The notes under the pieces were generated by a model. The model was not told the DNA's origin, made no database searches, and worked only from the letters and a program-made list of their open reading frames with translations. Below are positions 1 to 8,700 of a stretch of DNA of 37,785 nucleotides, in pieces. Origin of the DNA: Colivivens sp963640465 (lineage in GTDB: Bacteria > Bacteroidota > Bacteroidia > Bacteroidales > Bacteroidaceae). Each line of letters opens with the position of its first letter. Within the stretch, counting starts at the first letter, position 1. Location: NCBI GenBank assembly GCA_963640465.1, contig CAVHYP010000022.1, positions 1 to 37,785 of the forward strand. The letters run 5' to 3'. A program made the position numbers and the translations under genes.

Positions 1-293
1 CTGTCTGTCTGTCTGTCTGTCCGCTGCACTAGTTTATGCCCCTCTCTCCTCGTCTTATTTTTCTCTACCAAGCTCCATCTCTGAGTCTGCCGGGTAGGGC
101 GAGTCGCAGGTTTCCGACGTGCCAGACTGCAAACACGAATTTTCATAACAATAATCACCATACAATGGCCATTAATTTGTCATCAATCTTGTTCCGAATA
201 GTTCGGATTATATGTCCTTTAGTAGAGGGTTTAGGAGGGACTTTTCCTTGCTCCTTCGGAGAAAGTTAGCTTCTAGCGCTTGATATTCTTGTA
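1..293. repeat. Tetranucleotide repeat and non-coding left edge
   Basis: The window opens inside a perfect CTGT tetranucleotide tract (five copies, positions 1-20); its full length lies outside the window. The rest shows no convincing gene. A small imperfect hairpin (CTT-g-CTCC, loop TTC, GGAG-a-AAG) sits at 247-265 without a T-run, so I do not call it a terminator. A 77-codon open frame at 36-269 has no family resemblance and was left out. Confidence 0.6.
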
Positions 294-1367
294 TCAGAAT
301 AGCCGTCGTGTCAGCCTTAGATTGATGACGGGGTAAACTTTCAGTTTTGACATTGTGTCGACGTAGTCGGCAAACTTTCCTCGCAGGTTCTGAAGGTCAT
401 TGCGTACATTGGTGCCGTCGTGCATGGTGATGGTGGGTGTACCTCCCCACATGAGCATGCCAGCATCAATGGAGATGGAGGTGCGGTGATCCTTGGTGAG
501 GTTGGCAGAATAGCCAATGCCGAGATAAGGCCGGAAACTGTTTGTCTTTGTGTTTGCCTTCAGCATATTGTTGCCGTCGGGTGTGATGCGGTATTCATCT
601 CCCTTATGATGCATCAGTTCGCCTTTGGCATAGCGTATGTCTCCTTCTTCATGCAGTACATCGCCTGTGATCGGGTCGTATGCTGTGTAGTCCCAGGGTA
701 TGTCCTCGTCTGCATAGATGTCGTGTGAATATTCGCCTACGACGATTCCCATCTCTCCATATTCCAGTACCCGTTCGGTGAATGATTCCGGCATATAGAT
801 GGCGTTTCCGTTGTACTCGAGTATTGGATTTTCCGACAGGGCGCTCCTATACATATTATTATATATAGTGATGCCCATGAGGGTTGTCATGTCGGTTGCA
901 GTGTTGTAGACTTTGGAGATTCTTGAACTGCCCAGGTAGAATCCTGCGGTGACGTGCCAATGCTTGTTGTTCCGGAATGGAAAGATATCGACCAGAAACT
1001 TGAAGTTGTTGAATGTTGCCTCTCTGATGGTGCTCACATTCTGGTTGATGGGGTTTCCGGTGACGTTTTCCAACAGGTCGCACAGTTCGTTGAGGCGTAC
1101 CGTCGATTGTGTCTTGTTCTCTTCGGCTGATAGGGTAGGGTCGGCTTTACCTATTGCTGTTTCAAACGTGATGTGCTTCTTCATGTGGGGCATGAACGAT
1201 GCTCCGGTGCGCACTTGTATGTAGTCGTTGACTGGCATTCCCACGTCGAAACCGATACCGTCTGTTCCGGCGGTGACAGATACGTCGACATGATTCAACT
1301 GTATCTGTGCCTGTGATGTGGCAATCGACATTATTGATATCAGTGGTAGCAAAACAAGTTTCTTCAT
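294..1367 (-). CDS. Predicted outer-membrane beta-barrel protein
   Basis: A 357-residue protein with a clear Sec signal peptide (MKKLVLLPLISIMSIATSQA, cleavage before QIQL). It has alternating hydrophobic/polar strand-like segments and ends in Phe (LRLTRRLF), the usual C-terminal signature of BAM-inserted barrels. The C-terminal third (GIGYSANL, ISIDAGMLMWGG, YPVINLRL) looks like closing strands. I do not recognise a specific family and assign no substrate. It is transcribed divergently from the ribosomal protein operon. A Bacteroidota-type promoter lies 22 bp upstream of the ATG, giving a leader of only about 16 nt. The start is supported by the signal peptide and that promoter spacing. Confidence 0.8.
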   Translation of the reverse strand: MKKLVLLPLISIMSIATSQAQIQLNHVDVSVTAGTDGIGFDVGMPVNDYIQVRTGASFMPHMKKHITFETAIGKADPTLSAEENKTQSTVRLNELCDLLENVTGNPINQNVSTIREATFNNFKFLVDIFPFRNNKHWHVTAGFYLGSSRISKVYNTATDMTTLMGITIYNNMYRSALSENPILEYNGNAIYMPESFTERVLEYGEMGIVVGEYSHDIYADEDIPWDYTAYDPITGDVLHEEGDIRYAKGELMHHKGDEYRITPDGNNMLKANTKTNSFRPYLGIGYSANLTKDHRTSISIDAGMLMWGGTPTITMHDGTNVRNDLQNLRGKFADYVDTMSKLKVYPVINLRLTRRLF

Positions 1368-1388
1368 CTTTCATTGGTTTGAGTGCTG

Positions 1389-1419
1389 CAAAGTTAAGAA
1401 AAAGATGGCTAACAACAAG
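1389..1419 (-). promoter_or_regulatory. Promoter of the minus-strand barrel gene
   Basis: Reading the minus strand, CTTG (1416-1419) and TAACTTTG (1389-1396) are separated by 19 bp. This matches the Bacteroidota consensus TTTG-N19-TAnnTTTG with one mismatch in the -33 box. Transcription would start near 1383, about 16 nt before the start codon. Confidence 0.7.
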
Positions 1420-1490
1420 GCTTGGAGAGTCAAAATGCTGTTATTTGATGGGTTTTGATATGGAATAATGAAATAAAAGTCCTCAATTGT

Positions 1491-1521
1491 TTTGTCGGTT
1501 TGTAAAAAAGCGCTACCTTTG
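1491..1521 (+). promoter_or_regulatory. Promoter of the rplM-rpsI-rpsB-tsf operon
   Basis: TTTG (1491-1494) and TACCTTTG (1514-1521) are spaced by exactly 19 bp, a perfect Bacteroidota sigma-70-type promoter. Transcription from about 1527 leaves an unusually long leader of about 185 nt before the rplM ATG at 1712. Confidence 0.8.
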
Positions 1522-1526
1522 CAAGC

Positions 1527-1711
1527 CGATTATTATCAAGGGAGGCATGATGGTCCTCCTGAACGGGTGTGTAGATAGTGCTGACTTTGGCCGGTTGGTG
1601 TGGTCTGTGAATCATCCAATAAAAAACTACATCTCCACCGGGTTCTCGTTAGTGGCTCGGGAATGGAGTAATTTTTTGTGATATTAATTGAACATTAAAA
1701 GAAGAACGAAA
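1527..1711 (+). promoter_or_regulatory. Structured rplM leader, candidate regulatory RNA
   Basis: This is a long 5' leader of the ribosomal protein operon. GGAGG (1541-1545) can pair with CCTCC (1555-1559) around a 9-nt loop that contains two ATGs. Further down, CTCCA (1633-1637) pairs with TGGAG (1664-1668) and is followed by six T (1672-1677), so it could act as an attenuator. Ribosomal protein operons are commonly autoregulated through such leaders; that this one is, and by which protein, is inference. I do not recognise it as a named Rfam family. Confidence 0.5.
1550..1681 (+). CDS. Possible leader peptide ORF upstream of rplM
   Basis: An open frame of 43 codons (44 if the ATG at 1547 is used) lies inside the rplM leader and ends at TGA 1679-1681, directly in the T-run of the putative attenuator. 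The ATG at 1550 follows GGGAGG by four bases, a plausible Shine-Dalgarno spacing that is otherwise almost absent in this window. The peptide (MVLLNGCVDSADF..., ending REWSNFL) resembles no family I know. It may be a regulatory uORF or a chance frame over a structured RNA. Conservation of the reading frame in relatives would separate the two. Confidence 0.25.
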   Translation: MVLLNGCVDSADFGRLVWSVNHPIKNYISTGFSLVAREWSNFL

Positions 1712-2173
1712 ATGAATACATTAAGTGCACAGACTCGTTGTGTCACACCAGAAGAAGCTGACAAGCAATGGGTCGTTGTAGATGCAACAGATCAGACAGT
1801 TGGTCGCCTTTGCTCAAAGGTGGCAAAGATTTTGCGTGGCAAGTACAAGCCATGTTTCACTCCAAACTTGGATTGCGGTGACAATGTCATCATCATCAAT
1901 GCAAGCAAGATCAAGTTCTCTGGAAAGAAGTGGAGCGACAAACAGTACATCACATTCTCTGGTTATCCAGGTGGTCAGCACAAAATGAACCCAACTGAGT
2001 TGGCAAAGCGTCCTAACGGTTATGAGAAAATCATCCGTCACGCAGTAAAGGGTATGCTCACCAAGGGTCATCTTGGAGCAAAATTGCTCGGCAACCTTTA
2101 TGTATATGAAGGAGCAGAACACAAGCAGGAGGCTCAGAGCCCTAAGGTAATCGATATTAATACACTGAAATAA
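1712..2173 (+). CDS. rplM: 50S ribosomal protein L13
   Basis: Large-subunit protein uL13, an early assembly component of the 50S subunit. The 153-residue product carries the family hallmarks VVDATDQTVGRLCSKVAKILRGKYKPCFTPNLDCGDNVIIINA near the N-terminus and the later segments YITFSGYPGG, RHAVKGML and LGAKLLGNLYVYEGAEHKQEAQSP. The ATG at 1712 was preferred over an in-frame TTG at 1688 because it gives the normal family length and sits in an A-rich leader typical of Bacteroidota. It is the first gene of rplM-rpsI-rpsB-tsf; rpsI follows after 13 bp. Confidence 0.97.
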   Translation: MNTLSAQTRCVTPEEADKQWVVVDATDQTVGRLCSKVAKILRGKYKPCFTPNLDCGDNVIIINASKIKFSGKKWSDKQYITFSGYPGGQHKMNPTELAKRPNGYEKIIRHAVKGMLTKGHLGAKLLGNLYVYEGAEHKQEAQSPKVIDINTLK

Positions 2174-2186
2174 ATAAAGAAGATAT

Positions 2187-2573
2187 ATGGAAATGATTAA
2201 TGCATTAGGTCGTCGTAAAGCCGCAGTTGCTCGCGTATATCTTACAGAGGGTACAGGCAAGATCACTATCAACAAGAGAGATCTTAAGGAGTACTTCCCG
2301 TCAGAACTGATTCAGTTTGTTGTAAAGCAACCATTGAACCTTCTTGATGTTGCTGACAAGTATGACATCAAGGTCAACGTCTATGGTGGCGGTTACACTG
2401 GCCAGTCTCAGGCTCTTCGCCTTGCCATTGCACGTGCACTCGTAAAGATCAACGCAGACGACAAGAAAGCTCTTCGTGCAGAAGGATTCATTACCCGCGA
2501 TTCTCGTGTTGTTGAACGCAAGAAACCAGGTAGACCAAAGGCTCGTCGCAGATTCCAGTTCAGCAAGCGTTAA
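2187..2573 (+). CDS. rpsI: 30S ribosomal protein S9
   Basis: Small-subunit protein uS9, 128 residues. Family features are the N-terminal ALGRRKAAVARVYL, the central GGGYTGQSQALRLAIARAL and the basic C-terminal tail ending FSKR; in S9 this tail reaches the P-site tRNA anticodon loop. It follows rplM by 13 bp, the standard bacterial L13-S9 pair, and should be co-transcribed with it. The 172-bp gap after it carries the rpsB leader structure. Confidence 0.97.
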   Translation: MEMINALGRRKAAVARVYLTEGTGKITINKRDLKEYFPSELIQFVVKQPLNLLDVADKYDIKVNVYGGGYTGQSQALRLAIARALVKINADDKKALRAEGFITRDSRVVERKKPGRPKARRRFQFSKR

Positions 2574-2745
2574 TACAAACATATTGTCATCCTTCCTGTG
2601 GACTGCATTTCTGTATGTGCCACAGTGGGGAGGACATGAGCTTGGACAGGGGTTTAGTATCTAAACTCTCAAGATCCTCCAAAGGCTACTTGGGAGCTGG
2701 TTTTCAAACTAAAAGGAAAGTAAACAAAAAAATCAAACAAGAATT
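2574..2745 (+). promoter_or_regulatory. Structured rpsB leader with alternative pairings
   Basis: The 172-bp rpsI-rpsB spacer has no gene and no clear promoter but is rich in pairing. CTGTGG (2596-2601) pairs with CCACAG (2620-2625). That stem extends outward through CCTTC (2591-2595) and GGAGG (2629-2633) and inward to a 6-nt loop. A second hairpin is GTTTAG/CTAAAC (2652-2657 and 2661-2666) with a 3-nt loop. GGAGGA (2629-2634) can instead pair with TCCTCC (2675-2680), excluding the outer part of the first stem. GGGGAGG lies two bases before ATG 2636. Autogenous control by S2 through an rpsB leader is known in E. coli; that this unrelated-looking leader does the same is inference. Confidence 0.5.
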
Positions 2746-3609
2746 ATGTCTAGAACTAATTTCGAACAATTATTGGAAGCAGGTTGTCACTTCGGACACC
2801 TCAAGAGAAAATGGAATCCTGCAATGGCTCCTTATATCTTCATGGAGCGCAACGGTATTCATATCATCGACCTCAACAAGACTGTAGACTGTGTAGAAGT
2901 AGCAGCAGATGCTCTCAAGCAGATTGCAAAGTCGGGTAAGAGAATCCTTTTCGTCGCTACAAAGAAGCAGGCTAAGGAAATCGTTGCCGAGAAGGCAAAG
3001 TCAGTCAACATGCCATACGTCATCGAGCGTTGGCCAGGCGGTATGCTTACCAACTTCCCTACAATCCGCAAGGCAGTGAAGAAGATGTCAAATATCGACA
3101 AGCTGTTGGCAGACGGAACATACGACAAGTTGTCAAAGCGTGAGAACCTTCAGATTCGCCGCAAGCGCGAGAAGCTCGAGAAGAACCTCGGCTCAATTGC
3201 CGACCTTACCCGTCTTCCTGCAGCACTTTTCGTAGTTGACGTAATGAAGGAACACATTGCCGTACATGAGGCAAACCGTCTCGGTATTCCAGTGTTTGCA
3301 ATTGTCGACACAAACTCAGATCCAAACAATGTAGACTTCATGATTCCTGCTAACGACGATGCTTCAAAGTCAATCGAAGTAATCATCGGTGCTTGCTGCG
3401 ATGCAATTGCAGAAGGACTCGAGGAACGCAAGATAGAGAAGATCGACATGGAAGCTGCAGGAGAGCAGGACGAGAACAAGGGCGCTGCAGCCGACAGGGC
3501 AAGACGTCCTCGCAAGAATGCCAAGAAGGCAGATGATGAAGCTCAGGAAGAAGCTCCTGCTACAGCAGAGGCAGCTGAAGAAGCTCCAGCAGCTGAAAAG
3601 GCAGAATAA
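2746..3609 (+). CDS. rpsB: 30S ribosomal protein S2
   Basis: Small-subunit protein uS2, 287 residues. The N-terminal core is diagnostic: SRTNFEQLLEAGCHFGH, KRKWNPAMAPYIF, GKRILFVATKKQAKEIV, ERWPGGMLTNFPTIR and later PALFVVD with HEANRLGIPVFAIVDTNSDP. After about residue 228 comes a low-complexity tail rich in Ala, Glu and Lys, longer than in E. coli S2 and common in Bacteroidota. It follows a structured leader and precedes tsf by 37 bp, the classical rpsB-tsf pair. Confidence 0.97.
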   Translation: MSRTNFEQLLEAGCHFGHLKRKWNPAMAPYIFMERNGIHIIDLNKTVDCVEVAADALKQIAKSGKRILFVATKKQAKEIVAEKAKSVNMPYVIERWPGGMLTNFPTIRKAVKKMSNIDKLLADGTYDKLSKRENLQIRRKREKLEKNLGSIADLTRLPAALFVVDVMKEHIAVHEANRLGIPVFAIVDTNSDPNNVDFMIPANDDASKSIEVIIGACCDAIAEGLEERKIEKIDMEAAGEQDENKGAAADRARRPRKNAKKADDEAQEEAPATAEAAEEAPAAEKAE

Positions 3610-3646
3610 TTGTTTAATCGAAAATAATAAATAATCATATAGGATT

Positions 3647-4639
3647 ATGGCTATCACATTAGCAGAAATCAATGCACTTCGCCAAAAGACACAGGCAGGT
3701 CTGATGGACTGTAAGAAAGCTCTTACAGAAGCCAATGGCGATATGGAGGAGGCAATGGAAATCCTCCGTAAGAAAGGACAGCTCGTTGCAGCTAAGCGTT
3801 CCGACCGTGAGGCAGCCGAAGGTTGCGTGCTCGCAAAGGTTGACGGCAAGTTCGCTGCGATGATTGCTCTCAAGTGCGAAACAGACTTCGTTGCAAAGAA
3901 TGCAGACTTCGTTGCTCTTTGCTCAAAAATACTTGACCTTGCAGTTGCAAACAAGTGCAAGACTCTCGACGAGGTAAAGGCTCTCTCAATCGATGGCAAG
4001 CCAGTTACTGACGCTGTCACAGAGCGCTCAGGTGTTACTGGTGAGAAGATGGAACTCGATGGTTACAATGTAGTTGAAGGCGACTATGTATGCGCTTACA
4101 ACCACATGAACCAGAACTTCCTCTGCACACTCGTTGCAATGAGCAAGCCTTGCACTGAGGATGTTGCAAAGAACGTGGCAATGCAGGTTGCAGCTATGGC
4201 ACCAGTTGCCCTCGACGAGGCTTCTGTTCCACAGCACGTAAAGGACGTTGAGTATAAGGCTGACGTAGAGAAGGCAAAGCAGAACCAAATCAACAAGGCT
4301 GTTGAAGCTGCCCTCAAGAAGGCTGGTATCAACCCGGCTCACGTTGACAGCGAAGATCATATCGAATCAAACACTGCCAAGGGATGGATTACTCCAGAGC
4401 AGGCAGCTCAGGCTCGTGAAATCAAGGTAAAGGTAGCAGAGGAGAAAGCTGCAAACCTTCCTGAGCAGATGATTCAGAACATCGCAAACGGAATGCTCAA
4501 CAAGTTCTATAAAGAGTCTTGTCTTCTCGACCAGGCTTACATCGACGACAATAAGGTAAGTGTTGCACAGTATCTTAACAATATAGACAAGGACCTTACT
4601 GTTACTGACTTCAAGCGCTTCACACTCCGTAGCGAATAA
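3647..4639 (+). CDS. tsf: Elongation factor Ts
   Basis: Guanine-nucleotide exchange factor that releases GDP from EF-Tu. The 330-residue product has the N-terminal UBA-like helices (ALRQKTQAGLMDCKKALTEA, AMEILRKKG) and the conserved KCETDFVAKNADF segment used to open the EF-Tu nucleotide pocket. The tandem core repeat follows, ending with QMIQNIANGMLNKFYKESCLLDQ. It is the last gene of the operon, with an intrinsic terminator 30 bp beyond the stop codon. Confidence 0.97.
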   Translation: MAITLAEINALRQKTQAGLMDCKKALTEANGDMEEAMEILRKKGQLVAAKRSDREAAEGCVLAKVDGKFAAMIALKCETDFVAKNADFVALCSKILDLAVANKCKTLDEVKALSIDGKPVTDAVTERSGVTGEKMELDGYNVVEGDYVCAYNHMNQNFLCTLVAMSKPCTEDVAKNVAMQVAAMAPVALDEASVPQHVKDVEYKADVEKAKQNQINKAVEAALKKAGINPAHVDSEDHIESNTAKGWITPEQAAQAREIKVKVAEEKAANLPEQMIQNIANGMLNKFYKESCLLDQAYIDDNKVSVAQYLNNIDKDLTVTDFKRFTLRSE

Positions 4640-4668
4640 TAAAAGTCTGAATAATATTATTTTCCATA

Positions 4669-4701
4669 GGAGATGTCCCCTTTCGGGATGTCTCCTTTTT
4701 T
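4669..4701 (+). terminator. Intrinsic terminator after tsf
   Basis: An 11-bp stem (4669-4679 with 4685-4695, including two G-T wobbles) and a CTTTC loop are followed by six T. It closes the ribosomal protein operon. Confidence 0.9.
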
Positions 4702-4722
4702 GTTGTGTTGTGTGGATTTGAG

Positions 4723-5181
4723 TTATGCCACCGATGACAGTAAACGTTGTATTGATAATAGTCCACGAAACTTTATGCTCATTGTCAGATGAACCATACG
4801 CACGTTGACAGATGAGCCATATGCTCGTAGGCTGATGAGCCGCAAGACCATTGGATATATTATGTTTACGGAAGGTATGATGCGGAAGTTGCGGATGAAG
4901 TATTTCACTTTCTCGAATTTGTATCGGTTGATGGTGGCTTTCAGTGGTTTGGCAGCAAGGTCTTCCTAGTTCAAGACCGACTGCATGTTGAGCCATATGT
5001 ATGGACGGTGTGTGTGTTCCACCGCTTTTTTCACTAGGCTCGATTTGTCGAAGCGTCGTGGGGATATGAGAACCAGATGGTTTTCGCTTTGCAGGAACTG
5101 TACAATGTAGTTCAATTTCTTCACTCTGTCTGTGAAGTACTGGGCATCGACCAATGAACCGAACTTGAAAGGGTTATCCAT
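4723..5181 (-). pseudogene. Decayed AAA+ ATPase (Bacteroidales type)
   Basis: The reading begins MDNPFKFGSLVDAQYFTDR and continues to LVLISPRRFDKSSLV, then an in-frame amber codon after LNMQSVLN. Beyond it the same frame resumes (EDLAAKPLKATINRYKFEKVKYFIRNFRIIPSVN) before dissolving near 4850 into a 23-bp repeat. This is the N-terminal part of the Bacteroidales AAA+ ATPase family whose Walker A reads SPRRFGKTSL. Here the invariant Gly before Lys is Asp. The interior stop, the lost P-loop glycine and the missing C-terminal half (about 150 of the usual 350-plus residues remain) make it non-functional. A promoter-like element upstream is still recognisable. Confidence 0.8.
4782..4850. repeat. 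Degenerate 23-bp tandem repeat in pseudogene tail
   Basis: Three imperfect units with phase points GATGAACC (4788), GATGAGCC (4811) and GATGAGCC (4834) are exactly 23 bp apart. They replace the expected C-terminal coding sequence of the ATPase remnant. Confidence 0.55.
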
Positions 5182-5211
5182 AATCGAAAATGTTCGTAAC
5201 GAAATTTTTCG

Positions 5212-5243
5212 CAAAGATACGGCTTTGTTTCTGTACTCACAAG
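5212..5243 (-). promoter_or_regulatory. Promoter-like element before ATPase pseudogene
   Basis: On the minus strand, CTTG (5240-5243) and TATCTTTG (5212-5219) are 20 bp apart, close to the Bacteroidota consensus. It would start transcription about 25 nt before the pseudogene ATG. Confidence 0.5.
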
Positions 5244-5430
5244 TCTTTACTCTTCTTTTCTTTGTTGCAAAAATAATGGCTTTGTTCCTGTGTGCACAAG
5301 TATTTGTCCTTTCTTGTTGTCAAAACTAAAATAATGGATCTGTATAAGGATAATGGCTTTGTCGCAAGAACAACAGTTTGGTTGCTAGAACACAAGTTTG
5401 ACCGCAGAAACAATGGCTCTGCCAACTGTT
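5221..5430. repeat. Degenerate repeat array with GGCTTTG-like units
   Basis: GGCTTTG or a close variant recurs at 5221, 5278, 5336 (GGATCTG), 5355 and 5415. Within 5353-5430 a finer unit of about 20 bp is visible, of the form TTTG-n3-GC-n-AGAACA. The array starts over the promoter of the ATPase remnant. No coding potential is apparent. Confidence 0.5.
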
Positions 5431-5750
5431 CTAGCTTCCCGTTTCTGCTTGTTACATGATATTTTCTAAACTACGATGATTGAATTTGTAAGTGTATAAT
5501 TCTGCCTTTCGTAACAAAAGTAGTGGCGGCGATGTCGGCTTTCAGGTGGCGTTTGCCAGTGCCGGTGAAAAAGATATAAGGAATTATTGCCCTAAAATAA
5601 ATCATTGGCATAAGATTTAACAACTTTGTAATGTCAGTTCATGAAATAATCACTAATTTTGCGATAGTCAAACATAATTGTTTTCTAGGTAGATAGAATT
5701 AAACGGACGGATGTCCATCATTTATTAATTTAATTATTTAAAACAACGTT
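5431..5750 (+). promoter_or_regulatory. Non-coding upstream region of the Oar-like receptor gene
   Basis: No gene seen. A perfect -7 box TAATTTTG lies at 5654-5661; the nearest TTTG (5625-5628) is 25 bp upstream, longer than the usual 19-21, so the -33 element is weak or different. Transcription would begin near 5668, leaving a leader of about 80 nt that ends in an A/T-rich stretch before the ATG. Confidence 0.5.
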
Positions 5751-8700
5751 ATGCAGAAAAAATTGTTTTCGCTTCTTGCCTTGATGATACTCATGGTGTC
5801 AACGGCAATGGCGCAGGTAACCACCTCAAGTATGACCGGTAAGGTCGAGGCTGACGGTGAGGACGTTATTGGTGCTACTGTGGAGGCCATTCACACGCCT
5901 TCTGGTACTCGCTACCAAGCTGTAACAAATACCAAGGGTATTTTCTCTATCAACGGTATGCGTGTAGGCGGTCCTTACAAGGTTCAGATCGCCTATGTCG
6001 GTTACGTGACAAAGGTAGTGGAGGGCATTACTCTTCAACTTGCTGAAACTTACAACCTCAAGGCTTCACTCACTGAGGACACTCAGCAACTCGGTGAAGT
6101 GCTTGTCAGTGCAAAGGCTACCAAGTTTACTACTGAGAAGACAGGTGCTTCTACCAACATCAACAATCAGATGATTGTCAACATGCCTACAGTAAGCCGT
6201 AGCATTACCGACTTCACCCGCTTGTCTCCTTACGGCGGCGACGGAATGAAATTCGCTGGTTCTGATGGACGTACAGCAAACTTCACTGTTGATGGTGCCA
6301 ACTTCAACAATAACTTCGGTTTGACCTCCAACCTCCCTGGTGGTGGTAACCCGATTTCAATCGATGCAATCGAAGAACTGCAGGTGGTGATATCTCCTTT
6401 TGATGTCCGTCAGACCAACTTCATTGGTGGTGGAGTCAATGCAATCACCAAGTCTGGTACCAACACCTTCAAGGGTAGTGCATACATTTATCACAAGAAT
6501 GAGAATATGCGTGGTGACGCTATTGAAGGTGAGCAGATTTCCGGCGCACGTGAAAAAGACCGCAACACCACTTATGGCTTCACTTTCGGAGGTCCGATTC
6601 TCAAGGATAAACTCTTCTTCTTCGTCAACGGGGAGATGTCAAAGACCCCGACAGTTGCCAACCGTTGGAGAGGTTCTGAGGATGGTGTGGCTGATGCCGA
6701 CAACTATATCTCACGCACCACACTCTCCGACCTTCAGACAGTTTCTAACTATGTGAGGGAGAAGTATGGCTATGATACTGGTTCGTACACAAGCTTCCCA
6801 GCCGATGAGAGCAACTACAAGATTCTTGCCCGCTTGGACTGGAACATCAGCAGCAAGCATCGCCTCGCTTTCCGCTATAACTACACGCTCAACAAAGCAT
6901 GGAATGCGCCCAACGGAACATCCATGAATGGCGGTGCACGTATGTCTGGTTACCGTACTTCCCAGTACTCCATGTCATTCGCAAACGCCATGTATTCTCT
7001 TGACAACAAGGTTCACTCATTCTCACTCGATCTGAACAGCCGTCTGACAGAGAACCTTTCAAACCAGTTCCTGGCTACTTTCTCAAAACTCGACGATGTC
7101 CGTGGCACCAACTCTGACGAGTTCCCGTTCATCGATATCCTGAAAGACAACCAGAATTACATGGCTCTTGGCTATGAACTTTTCACCTACAACAACGCAG
7201 TGCACAACACTATCTGGAACTTGAAGGATGACGTTACTTACTATGCAGGTGCCCACAAAATCACTGCAGGCCTCTCTTTCGAGCATCAGATGGCTGACAA
7301 TGCCTATATGCGTGAGGGTACAGGCTATTACCGCTACAGAAGTCTTGAAGACTTCCTTACAGGTGCAGCACCTGAAATCACAGTCCTTACTTACGGATAC
7401 AATGGCGAGACAAAACCTGTATCGCGCGTCCAGTTCAACAAGGCGGGTATCTATGGCCAGGACGAGTGGGCTATCAACGATAAGTTCAAACTTACCTATG
7501 GCTTGCGTATCGACGGTTTGTTCTTCAACAACAGCGACCTTATGACCAACAGCGCAATCTATGAGCTCGACTACGACGGCCGTCACATCGACACAGGCAA
7601 GTGGCCTTCAGCAAACATTACCTTTTCTCCACGTGTGGGATTCACCTACGATGTGTTTGGCGACAAGAGCTTGAAGGTACGTGGAGGTACTGGTCTCTTC
7701 TCCGGTCGTCTGCCTCTCGTGTTCTTCACCAATATGCCGACCAACTCTGGAATGATGCAATACCGAGCCGAACTCAATGACAAGAACGCTGCAAACAAGG
7801 GTTTCTCAATGGATGAATTTGCCGGTGGTCTCATAACTGATGCCAATGGCAAGGCTACAATCCAAGCTCTCAAGGACAAACTCTTCTCTCTTGGATACCC
7901 AAGCACTATCACTCCAGAGGAAGGAACACTTGCCAGCGATGCTTCAGTCGCAGCTGTCGACAAGCACTTCAAGATGCCACAGGTGTGGAAGACTTCTTTG
8001 GCAGTCGACTACTCAATTCCAGTTTCATTCCCATTCACCGTTACTGTAGAAGGAATCTTCAACAAGACAGTGAACGCAGCCTGTATGACCGACTGGAGCA
8101 TTCCTTCAGTAGGAGGCTTTGCACGCTTCAACGGTGCCGACAACCGTCCAATCTATCCTGACGGCTATCGCACCAATACCAAAGCCTTCATCCTCAGCAA
8201 CACAAGCAAAGGCTACGGATGGTCTGCCAATGTCACTCTCAACGCACAGCCAACCAGCTGGCTCAGCTTGATGGCAGCCTACACTCATACAGTGAACAAG
8301 GAAATCACCGGTATGCCAGGTTCAGACGCCGAGTCTGCATTCACTTACGTTCCAACTTCGGAAGGTCCTAACAACATCAAGCTCCACAACTCACAGTACG
8401 TGACTCCAGACCGTATCGTCGCTTCTGCTACAGCTCACGATAAGAGCGGCAACCACTACAGCCTTATCTTCGAATCATGGCGAGGCGGTTACAACTATTC
8501 TTATATGATGACCAACGACATGAACGGCGACGGTTACAACTACGATGCTATCTATGTTCCGACCGACGAGCAGGTGGCAAACAACGAGTTCCGTTTCTCT
8601 TCTGAGGACGACAAGACGCGCTTCATGGACTACGTTCACAACTCCGACTATCTGAAGAGCCGTCAGGGCAAATACACTGAAGGCTACAGTGTCTACAACC

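Noticed and set aside
36..269. 77-codon open frame at the left edge
   Set aside because: Low-complexity start, no family resemblance, no promoter or suitable context.
420..728. Plus-strand open frame inside the barrel gene
   Set aside because: Antisense shadow of a gene with signal peptide, promoter and C-terminal Phe; no independent support.
2636..2887. Open frame beginning at the Shine-Dalgarno-like site before rpsB
   Set aside because: It runs 140 bp into rpsB out of frame and its residues look random beyond the leader; kept only as part of the leader observation, not as a gene.
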